A stretch of DNA of 64,000 bases from Methylomonas rapida (GTDB lineage Bacteria > Pseudomonadota > Gammaproteobacteria > Methylococcales > Methylomonadaceae): positions 1,054,001 through 1,118,000 of the forward strand of contig NZ_CP113517.1 in the NCBI RefSeq assembly GCF_024360925.2, written 5' to 3'. The notes under the pieces were generated by a model, which searched no databases, was not told the origin of the DNA, and saw only the letters and a program-made list of their open reading frames with translations. The position numbers and the translations under genes were made by a program. Within the stretch, counting starts at the first letter, position 1. Each line of letters begins with the position of its first letter. This document shows positions 10,405-18,596 of the stretch, piece by piece.

Positions 10405-10970
10405 CATAAGCTATTCAATAGAAAAGCCATGCAAATACGCTAAGTGAAGGGAAGTGTGTATCACTCAAGCCTTGGGAGTTTTCTGGCCATCTACTTTGAT
10501 TCTATCTCTCGTGTATCCACTGAAAAATATTAGACTTGGTTTGCCAGGTTGTGAGCGCTGGACTATAGTTCCGGGTTTTTGCTGTATTGGTTAAGTTTCG
10601 CTGGAATGTAGCGATCGGATTTTTGGAGTAAATATGGAATCAACATCTCAAGCGAATGAAAACAATGGCGAGAGTACAAGCATCAGCTTAAGTGAGCTTG
10701 TCATTGATGGATTGAATTGTTCCTGGCAAACCTAACAGCCGCTTGCAGCAATATCGGCTGTCGGATCAGGGCCGGAAATTTGCGTTAGACTGAGGTTTTA
10801 ACCATGACATTAGACAGCGCTGAAAAACGCCAAGGTTGCCGTAAAAATTAGACAAGCAACAGTGAAGGAGCGAGACATTTGTATCTATTTGGCTTATCGA
10901 TATTTGTCTGATACGCCAGCAATGCTGGCACTTGCCTTCCAGCTTTTCACGGCTTCCGTGCTTTCATGGC
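10405..10970. other. Gene-poor stretch between integrase and exopolysaccharide operon
   Basis: Apart from the 33-codon frame at 10634, this 566-bp stretch shows no convincing gene, tRNA or terminator. I looked for a direct repeat of the tRNA-Leu 3' end (GTTCAAGTCC or CGTCGGTACCA) and did not find one. The sequence is locally AT-richer than its neighbours, which fits degraded mobile DNA. Confidence 0.5.
10634..10735 (+). CDS. Possible 33-residue small ORF in the integrase remnant region
   Basis: ATG 10634 is preceded by GGAG with 7 nt spacing (TTGGAGTAAATATG) and opens a 33-codon frame rich in Ser, Asn and Glu, ending in LNCSWQT. I recognise no family. It could be a real small peptide, a truncated gene start left after deletion of an element, or chance. 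It is the only small frame with a clear ribosome site between 10405 and 10970. Confidence 0.3.
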   Translation: MESTSQANENNGESTSISLSELVIDGLNCSWQT

Positions 10971-11744
10971 TCAATCAAACCTTATCTTGTTGTCGGTGGC
11001 CTTGTTGAAGACAGTGCCGAGTACGTTGGTGTCTTTTAGCAGTTCGGCGGCATGTTTCAATTCGTCGGTTTTGGTATGGCCTTCTTCGATGACCAGCAGC
11101 ACGCAATCGACGTAAGGCGAAAAGCCCAGGGTGTCGTCGTGCGACAAGATGGGCGGCATGTCGAAAATGATGATGCGCGAGGGGTAACGGCTTTTTAATT
11201 CGCCGACCAGGCGTACCATTTTGGGCGAGCGCAGCATTTCCGTCGAGTTCAGCATGGGTTTACCGGTGGGCAGTATCACCAGACGATCGATGCCCGGATT
11301 GATCAGCATCGTGCTGATTTCGGTGTCGCGCAGCAGATAATCGCTCAAGCCGACTTCGGCCTTGATGCCGAACAATTGGCTGATGGCGGGGTTTTGGAAA
11401 TTGGCGTCGACCAGTAGCGCGGTTCTGTCCAGTTCCATCGCGATGCTGATGGCCAGATTGGCGGCGGTCAGGCTGTTGCCGCTTTGCGTGCTGGTGCTGG
11501 TGATCGCTAGGGTTTTCCATTCCATCGCATCCATGGTTTGCAGGCAGCGGGTCCGCAGCATGCGGTAGGATTCCAGCCATTTGCCGGCGGGGAAGGCCGA
11601 AATGATGCGGTTTCTTTTTAACAGATCCTTGTCCGGCGTATGTACCCTGGTCTGGCTATAGGCGATATTGATGCCATCGCTATTGGCATCGACGTCGGTC
11701 GAAGGTTGTTGGCTTTTATCTGCAAGGGTTTGAATCGAATTCAT
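10971..11744 (-). CDS. BY-kinase (CpsD/CapB-type) homologue with altered Walker A
   Basis: The 257-residue cytoplasmic protein is the last gene of the four-gene export operon and resembles tyrosine autokinases that work with Wzz-type chain-length proteins. Walker A' (TALLVDAN, Asp113) and Walker B (RIIIFDMPP, Asp195) are intact. Walker A reads TQSGNSLT, so the invariant Lys of GK[ST] is Asn90 (codon AAC at 11475-11477). There is no C-terminal tyrosine cluster. Nucleotide binding or kinase activity is therefore doubtful. It may be a regulatory pseudokinase that supports the chain-length protein. The spacing of 16 bp to the upstream gene supports cotranscription. Confidence 0.85.
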   Translation of the reverse strand: MNSIQTLADKSQQPSTDVDANSDGINIAYSQTRVHTPDKDLLKRNRIISAFPAGKWLESYRMLRTRCLQTMDAMEWKTLAITSTSTQSGNSLTAANLAISIAMELDRTALLVDANFQNPAISQLFGIKAEVGLSDYLLRDTEISTMLINPGIDRLVILPTGKPMLNSTEMLRSPKMVRLVGELKSRYPSRIIIFDMPPILSHDDTLGFSPYVDCVLLVIEEGHTKTDELKHAAELLKDTNVLGTVFNKATDNKIRFD

Positions 11745-11760
11745 GGCTAATCTCGGTCAA

Positions 11761-13506
11761 TTATAGGGTGCCAGTCACGCGGAGCAGTTTGTACCAAAAC
11801 ACGTCCAGCGGCATGATGACGAAATGGAATACGGTCACGGCGATAATGCCCGCGATCGACAGGCCCATTAGCAACAACAGGCGGCGCCGTTTCAGGGCCA
11901 GGTTCTCTTGCTGGCTCTCCAGATAGGGGATGGTTGCCAGTGGCGCCACGCCCAAAATATTGGCGATGGTTTTTTCGCTGTGTATCGTGGAGTCCATCAT
12001 TTCCGCCAACGCCACCGAGCCGAAGCCGCCGGCGATCGCCAGCACAAAACCCAGGAACAGGATGGCGATTCGATTCGGACTGACGGGTTCCAGAGGCTCT
12101 TGGGGCGGGTCGATCAAGGTGAAGCGTTCGCCTTTTTTCTCGACTTCCAGTTGCTGGGAAATCTGCGCTTCCATTTCGCGCGCGCTAACTTCCTGATAGC
12201 GTTGGTTGGTGTTGTTCAGTTCCTGCACCAGATCCATGTAGTCTTTTTCGACCAGCGGCGCCTGCATCAGATTGCGGCGTAGTTCCTCGATTTTCTTTTT
12301 GATCTGCTCGCGGGTGAAGGCCAGTGATTTCAGGTCGGCGTTGGCGGCTTCCAGTTGCGATTTCAGCGTGATATAGGCCGGGTTGTCCGGTTCCAGGCTG
12401 CTGTTGGCGTATTCGCTTTGCCGGGATTCGACCATGGCTTGCTGCAAGGAAGAAACCTGCCGCTGCAGTTTGACGACATCGGGATGTTTTTCCGAGTATT
12501 GTTTCAGCAATACCGCCAGTTCGGCTTTTTTCTCGGTCAATTCGGCGTTCAGCTTGTTAAGGTCGGTATTCGAGCCGATTTCCTTTTGCAGGGATTCGAT
12601 TTCCTTTTTGACCTTGAGCACATCGGGATGATTGTCGGAATAGCGGGCCAGCAGCGACGGGTATTGCGATTGCAATTCCTTCAGGCGGTCTTTCATGTCG
12701 AATACCCGGTTGCCGACGGCATTGGTGGCCAGTGCGTTGGGATCGATCTGGGCCAGTTGGCCTTCCAGATAAAATCGTCTTTCTTGCGCGGAGCGTTCTT
12801 GGCTATCCAGGCTCAGCAACTGGTTGTTCAGCGAGGTCAATTCCTGCTGATTCAACTGATTGGCTTCCGGCAGTTGATGCAGATTTTTTTCCTTGAACTC
12901 GGCCAGCGTGGTTTGCAATTGCTGGATCTTGTCTTTCAGGCGGCGGGCTTCCTCGCTGAGGAACATCGCCGCGTTTTCGGCCGATTGGGTTCTGGATTTG
13001 ATGTTTTCCTTCAAAAACAAAGAGGTCAGTTCGTTGGTGACTCTTTGCGCCAGGGCAGGGGATTCGTCATCGAACGCCAGCGAGAAAGCGATGGTGGCCT
13101 TGGTCGGCGCGCCGCTGCGCGGGTCGATCACGTCGGCGCTGATGGTTTCTACCTTGATGCTTTTGCGCATCTTTTCCAGAATTTTTTCCTCGGTTTCGGT
13201 TTTGCGATCATCTGCGTACAGGTCGTATTTTTTGATGATGTCGACCAGATTTGAGCGCGACATAATGCGCTGGCTGATGATCTGTATGCGCTGGTCGGCA
13301 AAGGTCGTCACGGTGGATTTGACCAGTTCCGACGGAATTTCCTGTTCTTCGATCAGGATGGTGGCCGATGAGCGGTAAACGGACGGCAAGACCACCGCTA
13401 GGATGACGCTGAGCAGGGCGATGACAATAAACGGAATGATCAGGAATTTGCGGCGTATCTTGACTATCTTCAGATAATCCTTGATGTCGGGTGTTTGATT
13501 TTCCAC
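11761..13506 (-). CDS. Wzz/GNVR-type exopolysaccharide chain-length determinant
   Basis: The 581-residue inner-membrane protein has a short cytoplasmic N-terminus (DIKDYLKIVKIRRKF) and a first membrane helix near residues 20-43. A long periplasmic coiled-coil region follows (about 160-440) with a repeated segment, YPSLLARYSDNHPDV and KQYSEKHPDV. The proline-containing motif PLEPVSPN precedes a second helix near 475, and a third membrane helix lies near 545. Such proteins control polymer length and partner a BY-kinase. It is cotranscribed with its neighbours, starting 1 bp after the beta-barrel gene ends. Confidence 0.9.
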   Translation of the reverse strand: MENQTPDIKDYLKIVKIRRKFLIIPFIVIALLSVILAVVLPSVYRSSATILIEEQEIPSELVKSTVTTFADQRIQIISQRIMSRSNLVDIIKKYDLYADDRKTETEEKILEKMRKSIKVETISADVIDPRSGAPTKATIAFSLAFDDESPALAQRVTNELTSLFLKENIKSRTQSAENAAMFLSEEARRLKDKIQQLQTTLAEFKEKNLHQLPEANQLNQQELTSLNNQLLSLDSQERSAQERRFYLEGQLAQIDPNALATNAVGNRVFDMKDRLKELQSQYPSLLARYSDNHPDVLKVKKEIESLQKEIGSNTDLNKLNAELTEKKAELAVLLKQYSEKHPDVVKLQRQVSSLQQAMVESRQSEYANSSLEPDNPAYITLKSQLEAANADLKSLAFTREQIKKKIEELRRNLMQAPLVEKDYMDLVQELNNTNQRYQEVSAREMEAQISQQLEVEKKGERFTLIDPPQEPLEPVSPNRIAILFLGFVLAIAGGFGSVALAEMMDSTIHSEKTIANILGVAPLATIPYLESQQENLALKRRRLLLLMGLSIAGIIAVTVFHFVIMPLDVFWYKLLRVTGTL

Positions 13507-13507
13507 G

Positions 13508-14812
13508 TTATTTCACCTGCCGATTGATTTGTGGTTGATAAGAAAATGTGAGCTGTAGGTTGTTGCTGATGGCCGAATCATCCAGGAAATCATAATCCTG
13601 TTGGCGATAGGAATAGGATAATTCCAAGTTGATGTCCGGCGTCCAGCGCCAGCGGATGTTGGGTGTGACCGACAGGTAAGTCCTGTCATTGCTGGCACGG
13701 CCCCTGTTGAAAGTCGATGTCGATTCGGATTGCAGGTAGCTGGCGTTGATGCCGGCGCTCCAGCGCTCGCTGAGGTTATAGCGCAGGTTGCCCGCAAAGG
13801 TGGTCGATTGTTGCTGGTTGCCGGAGCTGGAGGGATTGAGCTGTTGCCCGGCGCTGAGGGAAATATCGCCCCATTCGGTTTTTCGGTTTAAGTTAGCCGA
13901 GAAGACATGGCCGCTGGCGCTGCTGGTGTCGTTGAATTCCTGCGAGGAACCGGTGAAAAACGCCGGGTCATAGCTTACCGTTTGGCTATAGCGGGTTTTG
14001 TTCTCCGTATCCCGCATACCGGCTGACAGCGAAACCTGGGTTTGCTCGTCGAACAGGTATTGCAGGCCGGCTTGATAAAACCATGTGGTCGAGTTCTGCT
14101 CGTAAATGGTGGCAACGTTTTGTTCCAGCGGAATGCCGAAAAAGTTGAATCTGGTATTGGTCGATGAGTCGCTCGAGGAATTGAACTCGGAATAAGCCCC
14201 CGTCAGGTTGAAACTCAAACGTTCGGAATAGGTATGGATGAAGGTCGCCGTAAACTGTTGATTGTCGTAGTCCGAATAGCCGAGGTTGTCCGCCAGCGCC
14301 GGGGTGCGGTCAAAGGTCACGTCGACGTAGTTATAGCCCAGTTGCAAGGCGTTGCGTTCCGTGAAGTTATAGGTGAAACCGGGCGAGATCGAGCGCGTCG
14401 TGCGTGGAACCTGGACTTGCAGGTTGCCCGAGCCGTCCAGGTCCAATTGGGTGTTGATGGACGATTGTTCGGCGTATTGCGCAGCCAGATCGGTCTTGAA
14501 GCGCTCGCCGTTGAATTGATGGTTGATGTTGCCGATTTTCTCGGAAAAGTCCAATTCGGAATCGCCGTGGTAAATCAGCTCGTTCCATTTGAAATTGGTT
14601 CTCAAGCTTTGATTCTCGGCCAAATAGCCCAGCAACACGCCGGGCGACAGCGTCGTGATCAGATTGTCGCGCGTTGGGGTGATCTGCATGCGCAGGTTGT
14701 CGGTGTATCGCTCGCTCGCACTGAAATCCGGTTCGAACAGCCATTCCAGCGCCTGGCTGTTATGGCTAAACAATACCATCACTGGCAGTAAAAACTCCGT
14801 TTTGATCTTCAT
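13508..14812 (-). CDS. Outer-membrane beta-barrel protein of exopolysaccharide/PEP-CTERM loci (TIGR03016-like)
   Basis: The 434-residue protein has a signal peptide (cleavage near residue 21, SQA-LEW) and an alternating aromatic/hydrophobic pattern through the rest, typical of a beta-barrel. The opening WLFEPDFSASERYTDNLRM resembles outer-membrane proteins of PEP-CTERM-associated polysaccharide loci (TIGR03016-like). Short in-frame variants such as SERYTDN and LQLGYNYVDV occur along the barrel. It lies between the export lipoprotein-like gene and the chain-length gene. A role as outer-membrane export partner is inferred from context. Confidence 0.8.
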   Translation of the reverse strand: MKIKTEFLLPVMVLFSHNSQALEWLFEPDFSASERYTDNLRMQITPTRDNLITTLSPGVLLGYLAENQSLRTNFKWNELIYHGDSELDFSEKIGNINHQFNGERFKTDLAAQYAEQSSINTQLDLDGSGNLQVQVPRTTRSISPGFTYNFTERNALQLGYNYVDVTFDRTPALADNLGYSDYDNQQFTATFIHTYSERLSFNLTGAYSEFNSSSDSSTNTRFNFFGIPLEQNVATIYEQNSTTWFYQAGLQYLFDEQTQVSLSAGMRDTENKTRYSQTVSYDPAFFTGSSQEFNDTSSASGHVFSANLNRKTEWGDISLSAGQQLNPSSSGNQQQSTTFAGNLRYNLSERWSAGINASYLQSESTSTFNRGRASNDRTYLSVTPNIRWRWTPDINLELSYSYRQQDYDFLDDSAISNNLQLTFSYQPQINRQVK

Positions 14813-14827
14813 AGAGGGTAAGCTCTA

Positions 14828-15445
14828 TTAAGGTACCGTAATGGTGTCTCCGGGCTCCAGCAGGATGTTTTGTTCGAGATCCTCGCCTTCGATGACGTTG
14901 CTGTAATCGAACGGGAATACCTTGATTTCGTTGCCAACGCGGCGCTGAATGCTGATGCTGCTTTCCTTGGCAAATACCGTCAGGCCGCCCGCCAAACTCA
15001 AGGCTTGCAATACGTCTATGCGCCTGCCGGCAAATACTTGCCCCGGTTTGTTGACCTTGCCGATGACGAAAATGGCATTGCCTTGGTTGTTTAACAGCTT
15101 GACGCTTACGGAGGGATCGGCGATGTAGTCGGCCAGTTTTACCGTCAACAGTTCCTTGAGATCGTTGATGGTGCGGCCGGCGGCGGTAATCGTGCCTATC
15201 AGCGGATAGACGATATTGCCGTCGGGGCCAATCAGGAATTGCTGTTGTTGCAAGCCTTCCTCTTTCCAGACCGTGATTTCCAGGCCGTCGCCTGGGGATA
15301 GCAGGTAGGTGGCCAGGTTTTCCGGGTCTTTCAGTATGACGACTTCCGGTGCCGGCTGGGGTTGAGCGGGAGAAACTTCGGATTCGGCCAGGGCCAGGTT
15401 GCTAACTAAACATGAAGCAAAAAAAAGATTAATCAGCTGTTTCAA
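14828..15445 (-). CDS. Polysaccharide export protein (Poly_export/SLBB, Wza-like)
   Basis: The 205-residue protein is the first gene of the operon. A signal peptide ends near residue 20 (NLALA-ESE). No lipobox Cys is seen, unlike classical Wza. The Poly_export domain runs through YLLSPGDGLEITVWKEEGL and GPDGNIVYPLIGTITAAGRT, followed by one SLBB domain (AIFVIGKVNKPGQVFAGRRI, VLQALSLAGGLT). It likely forms the periplasmic or outer-membrane part of the export channel. A palindromic site lies about 26-55 bp upstream of its start. Confidence 0.9.
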   Translation of the reverse strand: MKQLINLFFASCLVSNLALAESEVSPAQPQPAPEVVILKDPENLATYLLSPGDGLEITVWKEEGLQQQQFLIGPDGNIVYPLIGTITAAGRTINDLKELLTVKLADYIADPSVSVKLLNNQGNAIFVIGKVNKPGQVFAGRRIDVLQALSLAGGLTVFAKESSISIQRRVGNEIKVFPFDYSNVIEGEDLEQNILLEPGDTITVP

Positions 15446-15470
15446 AACGTATTCCTTTTAAATGTTGATC

Positions 15471-15500
15471 TGTTATCCGTACTGTCTTTACAGGATAACA
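15471..15500. promoter_or_regulatory. Dyad-symmetric site upstream of the exopolysaccharide operon
   Basis: TGTTATCC (15471-15478) and GGATAACA (15493-15500) are perfect inverted repeats. Between them, CTGT-CTTT-ACAG forms an inner 4-bp stem. The site lies in the leader of the minus-strand export operon. It could be a transcription factor operator or an RNA hairpin; no T-run follows, so it is unlikely to be a terminator. Confidence 0.5.
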
Positions 15501-15654
15501 ATGAGAAATCCCTGGTGTAAAGATGAAATGTAAGCCTAATCTCAAGGTATCGGCAGGCGTGCCAAGCGGAAAAAACCGAAGCTTTTCACCCCAGAATCAA
15601 CCCCGGAGCGCAATGGCTTTGGTTATTGCTTCACCGGCCGATCCTTTTGTTGGG

Positions 15655-15682
15655 TTGACTTGGTTTAGGATGTGATTATATG
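15655..15682 (+). promoter_or_regulatory. Candidate sigma-70 promoter for the hopJ gene
   Basis: TTGACT at 15655-15660 and TATATG at 15677-15682 are separated by 16 bp. The hopJ ribosome site AGGAG (15711-15715) and ATG (15723) follow. This is a consensus match only. Confidence 0.4.
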
Positions 15683-15722
15683 CCACCAAGCTTTATAATC
15701 AAAAAATTTTAGGAGTAACTCT

Positions 15723-16082
15723 ATGATGCTAAATGATTTTATCGAACGCGTTAAAGCCGGTCAGGCCGTTGATTTTCAAGACACCATGGCGGTGATTGCC
15801 GCGCATTACGACTATCAGCCCGCCGAATTCAGCAATGGTATTGAGGAGCCCTTGTTGAATGAAGCCGGTCGCAACGAAGGTTCCTGCAAGATTTTTGCGT
15901 TCGCCCAGTTGCACGGGCTGGATCAAGCCCAAACCTTGACCTTGTTCGGCGATTATTACCGCAAGGATGTACTGGAAAATCCAGCTGGTAGCGATCATCA
16001 AAACATCCGTCATTTCATGCGTGACGGCTGGGCCGGCATACACTTCGAATCCGCGGCCTTGACGGCCAAGCATGCCGCTTGA
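15723..16082 (+). CDS. HopJ-family protein
   Basis: The 119-residue protein matches the HopJ type III effector family (PF08888), which is widespread in free-living gammaproteobacteria without secretion systems. Conserved stretches are FIERVKAGQAVDFQDTMAVI, EAGRNEGSCKIFAFAQLH and NIRHFMRDGWAGIHFE. No type III secretion genes occur here, so effector function is unlikely and the true role is unknown. Its last 11 bases overlap the next gene, suggesting an operon. Confidence 0.85.
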   Translation: MMLNDFIERVKAGQAVDFQDTMAVIAAHYDYQPAEFSNGIEEPLLNEAGRNEGSCKIFAFAQLHGLDQAQTLTLFGDYYRKDVLENPAGSDHQNIRHFMRDGWAGIHFESAALTAKHAA

Positions 16083-17127
16083 TGCGTTGATCGTCGGCCA
16101 GGGTTTGGCCGGCAGTTTGCTGGCGTGGGAATTGATGCGCCAGCAATTTAGCGTCATGGTCGTCGATAACGGTATCGAGAATGCCTCGCAGGTAGCGGCC
16201 GGTCTGGTCAATCCGGTGACCGGCCAGCGTCTGGCCAAAAGTGTCGATGTCGATACCTTGCTGCCGGCGGCGTTGGCTTGTTATCGGCAATTGGCCGAGC
16301 AATTCGGGCAGGAATTCTTCGTGGCGTTGCCGATGCTGCGGATTCTGCAAAACGCGCGCGAGCAGCGGGTCGCCGCGCAACGGCTGCAGGATGTCGCCTA
16401 TCAGGCGTGGCTGCGGTGGCATGCGGACCCGGTTGCGGGTTTGAATAGTCCCTTCGGCTTATTGGCGCAACAAAATACCGGCTATCTGCGTACTCGTCCC
16501 TTGCTGGAAGCATTGCGCAAGTTTTTGATCGAGCATGACAGTTATCGGCAGGCGCGATTCGATTACGCCGAACTCGAATTACAGCCGGTTCTGGGTTGGC
16601 GGGATTTGCGGCCCAAGCATGTCGTGTTTTGCGAAGGCCACCGGGCGCTCGATAATCCCTGGTTTGGCCAGTTGCCATTTCAGCCGGCCAAGGGCGAGAT
16701 TCTCGGTTGCCGCGCAGAGATACCGTGTCGGCAATGGCTATGGAATTTTGGTTACTGGCTGATTCCGCAAGGCCAGGGAGAGTTTCGGCTTGGGGCGACC
16801 TTTGAGCCCGGTAAAATCGACACCCTGCCAAGCAAGGAGGCCAGGGTGGTTCTGTTGCGGGCGCTAGCAGAGGTTTGCCCTGCTTTGCGCTCGGTCGAGG
16901 TGGCCAGTCATCAAGCCGGCGTGCGTCCGGCGACGCTGGACAAACGGCCTTTCGTCGGTCCTCACCCTCGTTATGCACATTTACACATATTCAACGGTTT
17001 CGGCGCCAAAGGCAGTTTGGCCATCCCCTGGCATGCCCGCCGTTTTGCCGACACGCTGAAAGCACAAACACCATTGCCACTTCACAGCCATGTCCAACGC
17101 TATGACGAAACGTATTTCCCTGGCTGA
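16072..17127 (+). CDS. FAD-dependent DAO-family oxidoreductase, possible MnmC(o)/MnmL-like enzyme
   Basis: The 351-residue protein has an N-terminal dinucleotide-binding motif (IVGQGLAGSLLAWEL, residues 7-21) and DAO-family features such as AAGLVNPVTGQRL and the C-terminal HQAGVRPATLDKRPFVG. The MnmC C-terminal half belongs to the same fold and oxidises cmnm5U to nm5U in tRNA. Here the gene overlaps by 38 bp a methyltransferase of the YtqB/MnmM family, which methylates nm5U. That pairing makes a tRNA wobble-uridine role attractive, though glycine or D-amino-acid oxidase activity cannot be excluded. It also overlaps hopJ by 11 bp. Confidence 0.75.
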   Translation: MPLDALIVGQGLAGSLLAWELMRQQFSVMVVDNGIENASQVAAGLVNPVTGQRLAKSVDVDTLLPAALACYRQLAEQFGQEFFVALPMLRILQNAREQRVAAQRLQDVAYQAWLRWHADPVAGLNSPFGLLAQQNTGYLRTRPLLEALRKFLIEHDSYRQARFDYAELELQPVLGWRDLRPKHVVFCEGHRALDNPWFGQLPFQPAKGEILGCRAEIPCRQWLWNFGYWLIPQGQGEFRLGATFEPGKIDTLPSKEARVVLLRALAEVCPALRSVEVASHQAGVRPATLDKRPFVGPHPRYAHLHIFNGFGAKGSLAIPWHARRFADTLKAQTPLPLHSHVQRYDETYFPG

Positions 17128-17680
17128 GATCGCTCACGACAACGTACGAGAGCATTTGCGCGTCGGCGATACCGCAATAGACGCGACCGTGGGCAATGGC
17201 CATGACACAATGTTTTTGGCGCAATGCGTTGGCGAATCGGGGCATGTCCATGGTTTTGACATTCAAGCCCAGGCGTTGCATAAAACCCGGCAACGCCTGC
17301 AGGCGGAAGGCTTGCAGGATCGCGTCAGCTTGCATCTGGCGAGTCATGCGGAAATGGCGTTGCGGGTGTCGCAGGCTTGCAGGGGGCGTATCCAAGCGAT
17401 CATGTTCAATCTGGGCTATTTGCCCGGCGCGGACAAAAGTCTCATCACCCAGCCCGATAGCACGTTGCCGGCTTTGCAGGCGGCGTGCGGCCTGCTGGTC
17501 CCGCAAGGCATCATCACCGTGATGGCGTATCCGGGGCATGCCGGCGGTGACGAAGAGACGATGTTGGTCGAGCAATGGCTTGGCCAGCTCGAAAGCGAGC
17601 GTTATCAGGTCGGAACGATTTTCAGCGCTCATCACCAAGCCAGCGCGCCGCGACTTTTTGTGATTCGAAAATGGGACTGA
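17090..17680 (+). CDS. YtqB/MnmM-like SAM-dependent methyltransferase
   Basis: The 196-residue protein is of the YtqB (rRNA_methylase, PF06962) family. The SAM loop is AIDATVGNGHDTMFLA (around residue 28), the acidic ribose-binding residue is in VHGFDIQ, and the catalytic-type motif is MFNLGYLPG. A late signature MAYPGHAGGDEE is also present. Bacillus YtqB (MnmM) methylates nm5(s2)U34 in tRNA. The start could be ATG 17090 or 17102; both overlap the upstream oxidoreductase gene, indicating translational coupling. Confidence 0.85.
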   Translation: MSNAMTKRISLAEIAHDNVREHLRVGDTAIDATVGNGHDTMFLAQCVGESGHVHGFDIQAQALHKTRQRLQAEGLQDRVSLHLASHAEMALRVSQACRGRIQAIMFNLGYLPGADKSLITQPDSTLPALQAACGLLVPQGIITVMAYPGHAGGDEETMLVEQWLGQLESERYQVGTIFSAHHQASAPRLFVIRKWD

Positions 17681-17721
17681 TCTGATATGATGCGCAGTTT
17701 TTTCAGCACAAGTCAGGCATC

Positions 17722-18033
17722 ATGTCAGAATTCAAAAACGTCAACATCGTCAAATTAGCCAACGTGTATTTCGACGGCAAAGTCAACAGCCGCACCATCA
17801 TCTTCGCCGACGGCAGCAAAAAAACCCTGGGCTTCATGCAGCCGGGCGAATATACCTTCAATACGTCCGAGCCTGAATTGATGGAAATTTTGGCCGGCGA
17901 ATTGGAAGTGCAATTGCCGGGTACCGACTGGCAGACGGTTCAGGGCGGCGAGTCGTTCAATGTGCCGGCTAATTCAGCATTCACAATGAAAGTCAAAACC
18001 GCGAGTGATTATTGCTGCTCGTTCTTGAGATAG
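17722..18033 (+). CDS. ppnP: Pyrimidine/purine nucleoside phosphorylase PpnP
   Basis: The 103-residue single-domain cupin matches YaiE/PpnP (DUF1255), which phosphorolyses a wide range of nucleosides. Family stretches are [34 protein letters not shown] and [11 protein letters not shown]. Normal length and a clear start. It is followed after 7 bp by the LabA-like gene, so the two are probably cotranscribed. Confidence 0.93.
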   Translation: MSEFKNVNIVKLANVYFDGKVNSRTIIFADGSKKTLGFMQPGEYTFNTSEPELMEILAGELEVQLPGTDWQTVQGGESFNVPANSAFTMKVKTASDYCCSFLR

Positions 18034-18040
18034 GCGCGGC

Positions 18041-18514
18041 ATGCAAAAGGTAGCGATTTTTGCCGACGTGCAAAATATCTATTACACCTGTCGGCATCGC
18101 TACCAAAGACATTTCAACTACGGTGCCTTCTGGCAGCGGGCGACCGCGAATCGGCAGATCGTCGCGGCATTCGCCTATGCGATAGACCGCGGCGACAGCA
18201 AGCAGCGCGGTTTTCAGCAAATTCTCAAGGACATCGGTTTCCAGGTCAAACTCAAGCCCTATATCCAGCGCAGCGATGGTTCGGCAAAGGGCGATTGGGA
18301 CGTCGGTATTACCCTGGATGTACTGGAGATGGCGGAGCAGGTCGATGTGGTGATCTTGTTGTCCGGCGATGGCGATTTTCAGTTGTTGCTGCAAAAAGCC
18401 CGCGATCGTTATCGGGTGGAGTCGGAAGTCTACGGTGTGCAGGCTTTGACCGCGCAGGGCTTGATTCAGGCCGCCGATCGTTTCGTGGCGATCGAGGAAG
18501 GTTTGTTGCTTTAG
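18041..18514 (+). CDS. LabA-like NYN-domain protein
   Basis: This 157-residue protein has the PIN-like NYN fold of the LabA/DUF88 family. Acidic active-site residues can be seen in IFADVQNIYY (Asp9), KGDWDVGITLDVLE and LLSGDGDFQLLL. NYN proteins are putative metal-dependent RNases; the substrate here is unknown. It lies 7 bp after ppnP. Confidence 0.88.
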   Translation: MQKVAIFADVQNIYYTCRHRYQRHFNYGAFWQRATANRQIVAAFAYAIDRGDSKQRGFQQILKDIGFQVKLKPYIQRSDGSAKGDWDVGITLDVLEMAEQVDVVILLSGDGDFQLLLQKARDRYRVESEVYGVQALTAQGLIQAADRFVAIEEGLLL

Positions 18515-18596
18515 CATTCCGTGCAAACTGACTTCCGCATTTTGCTCCCTTACCCTCGCTGCCATTAAGCCAAGCCGGAACGACGTGTTTTTTTAA

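Noticed and set aside
15723..16082. Type III secreted effector
   Set aside because: The HopJ name comes from plant pathogens, but the family is common in non-pathogens and no secretion genes are present.
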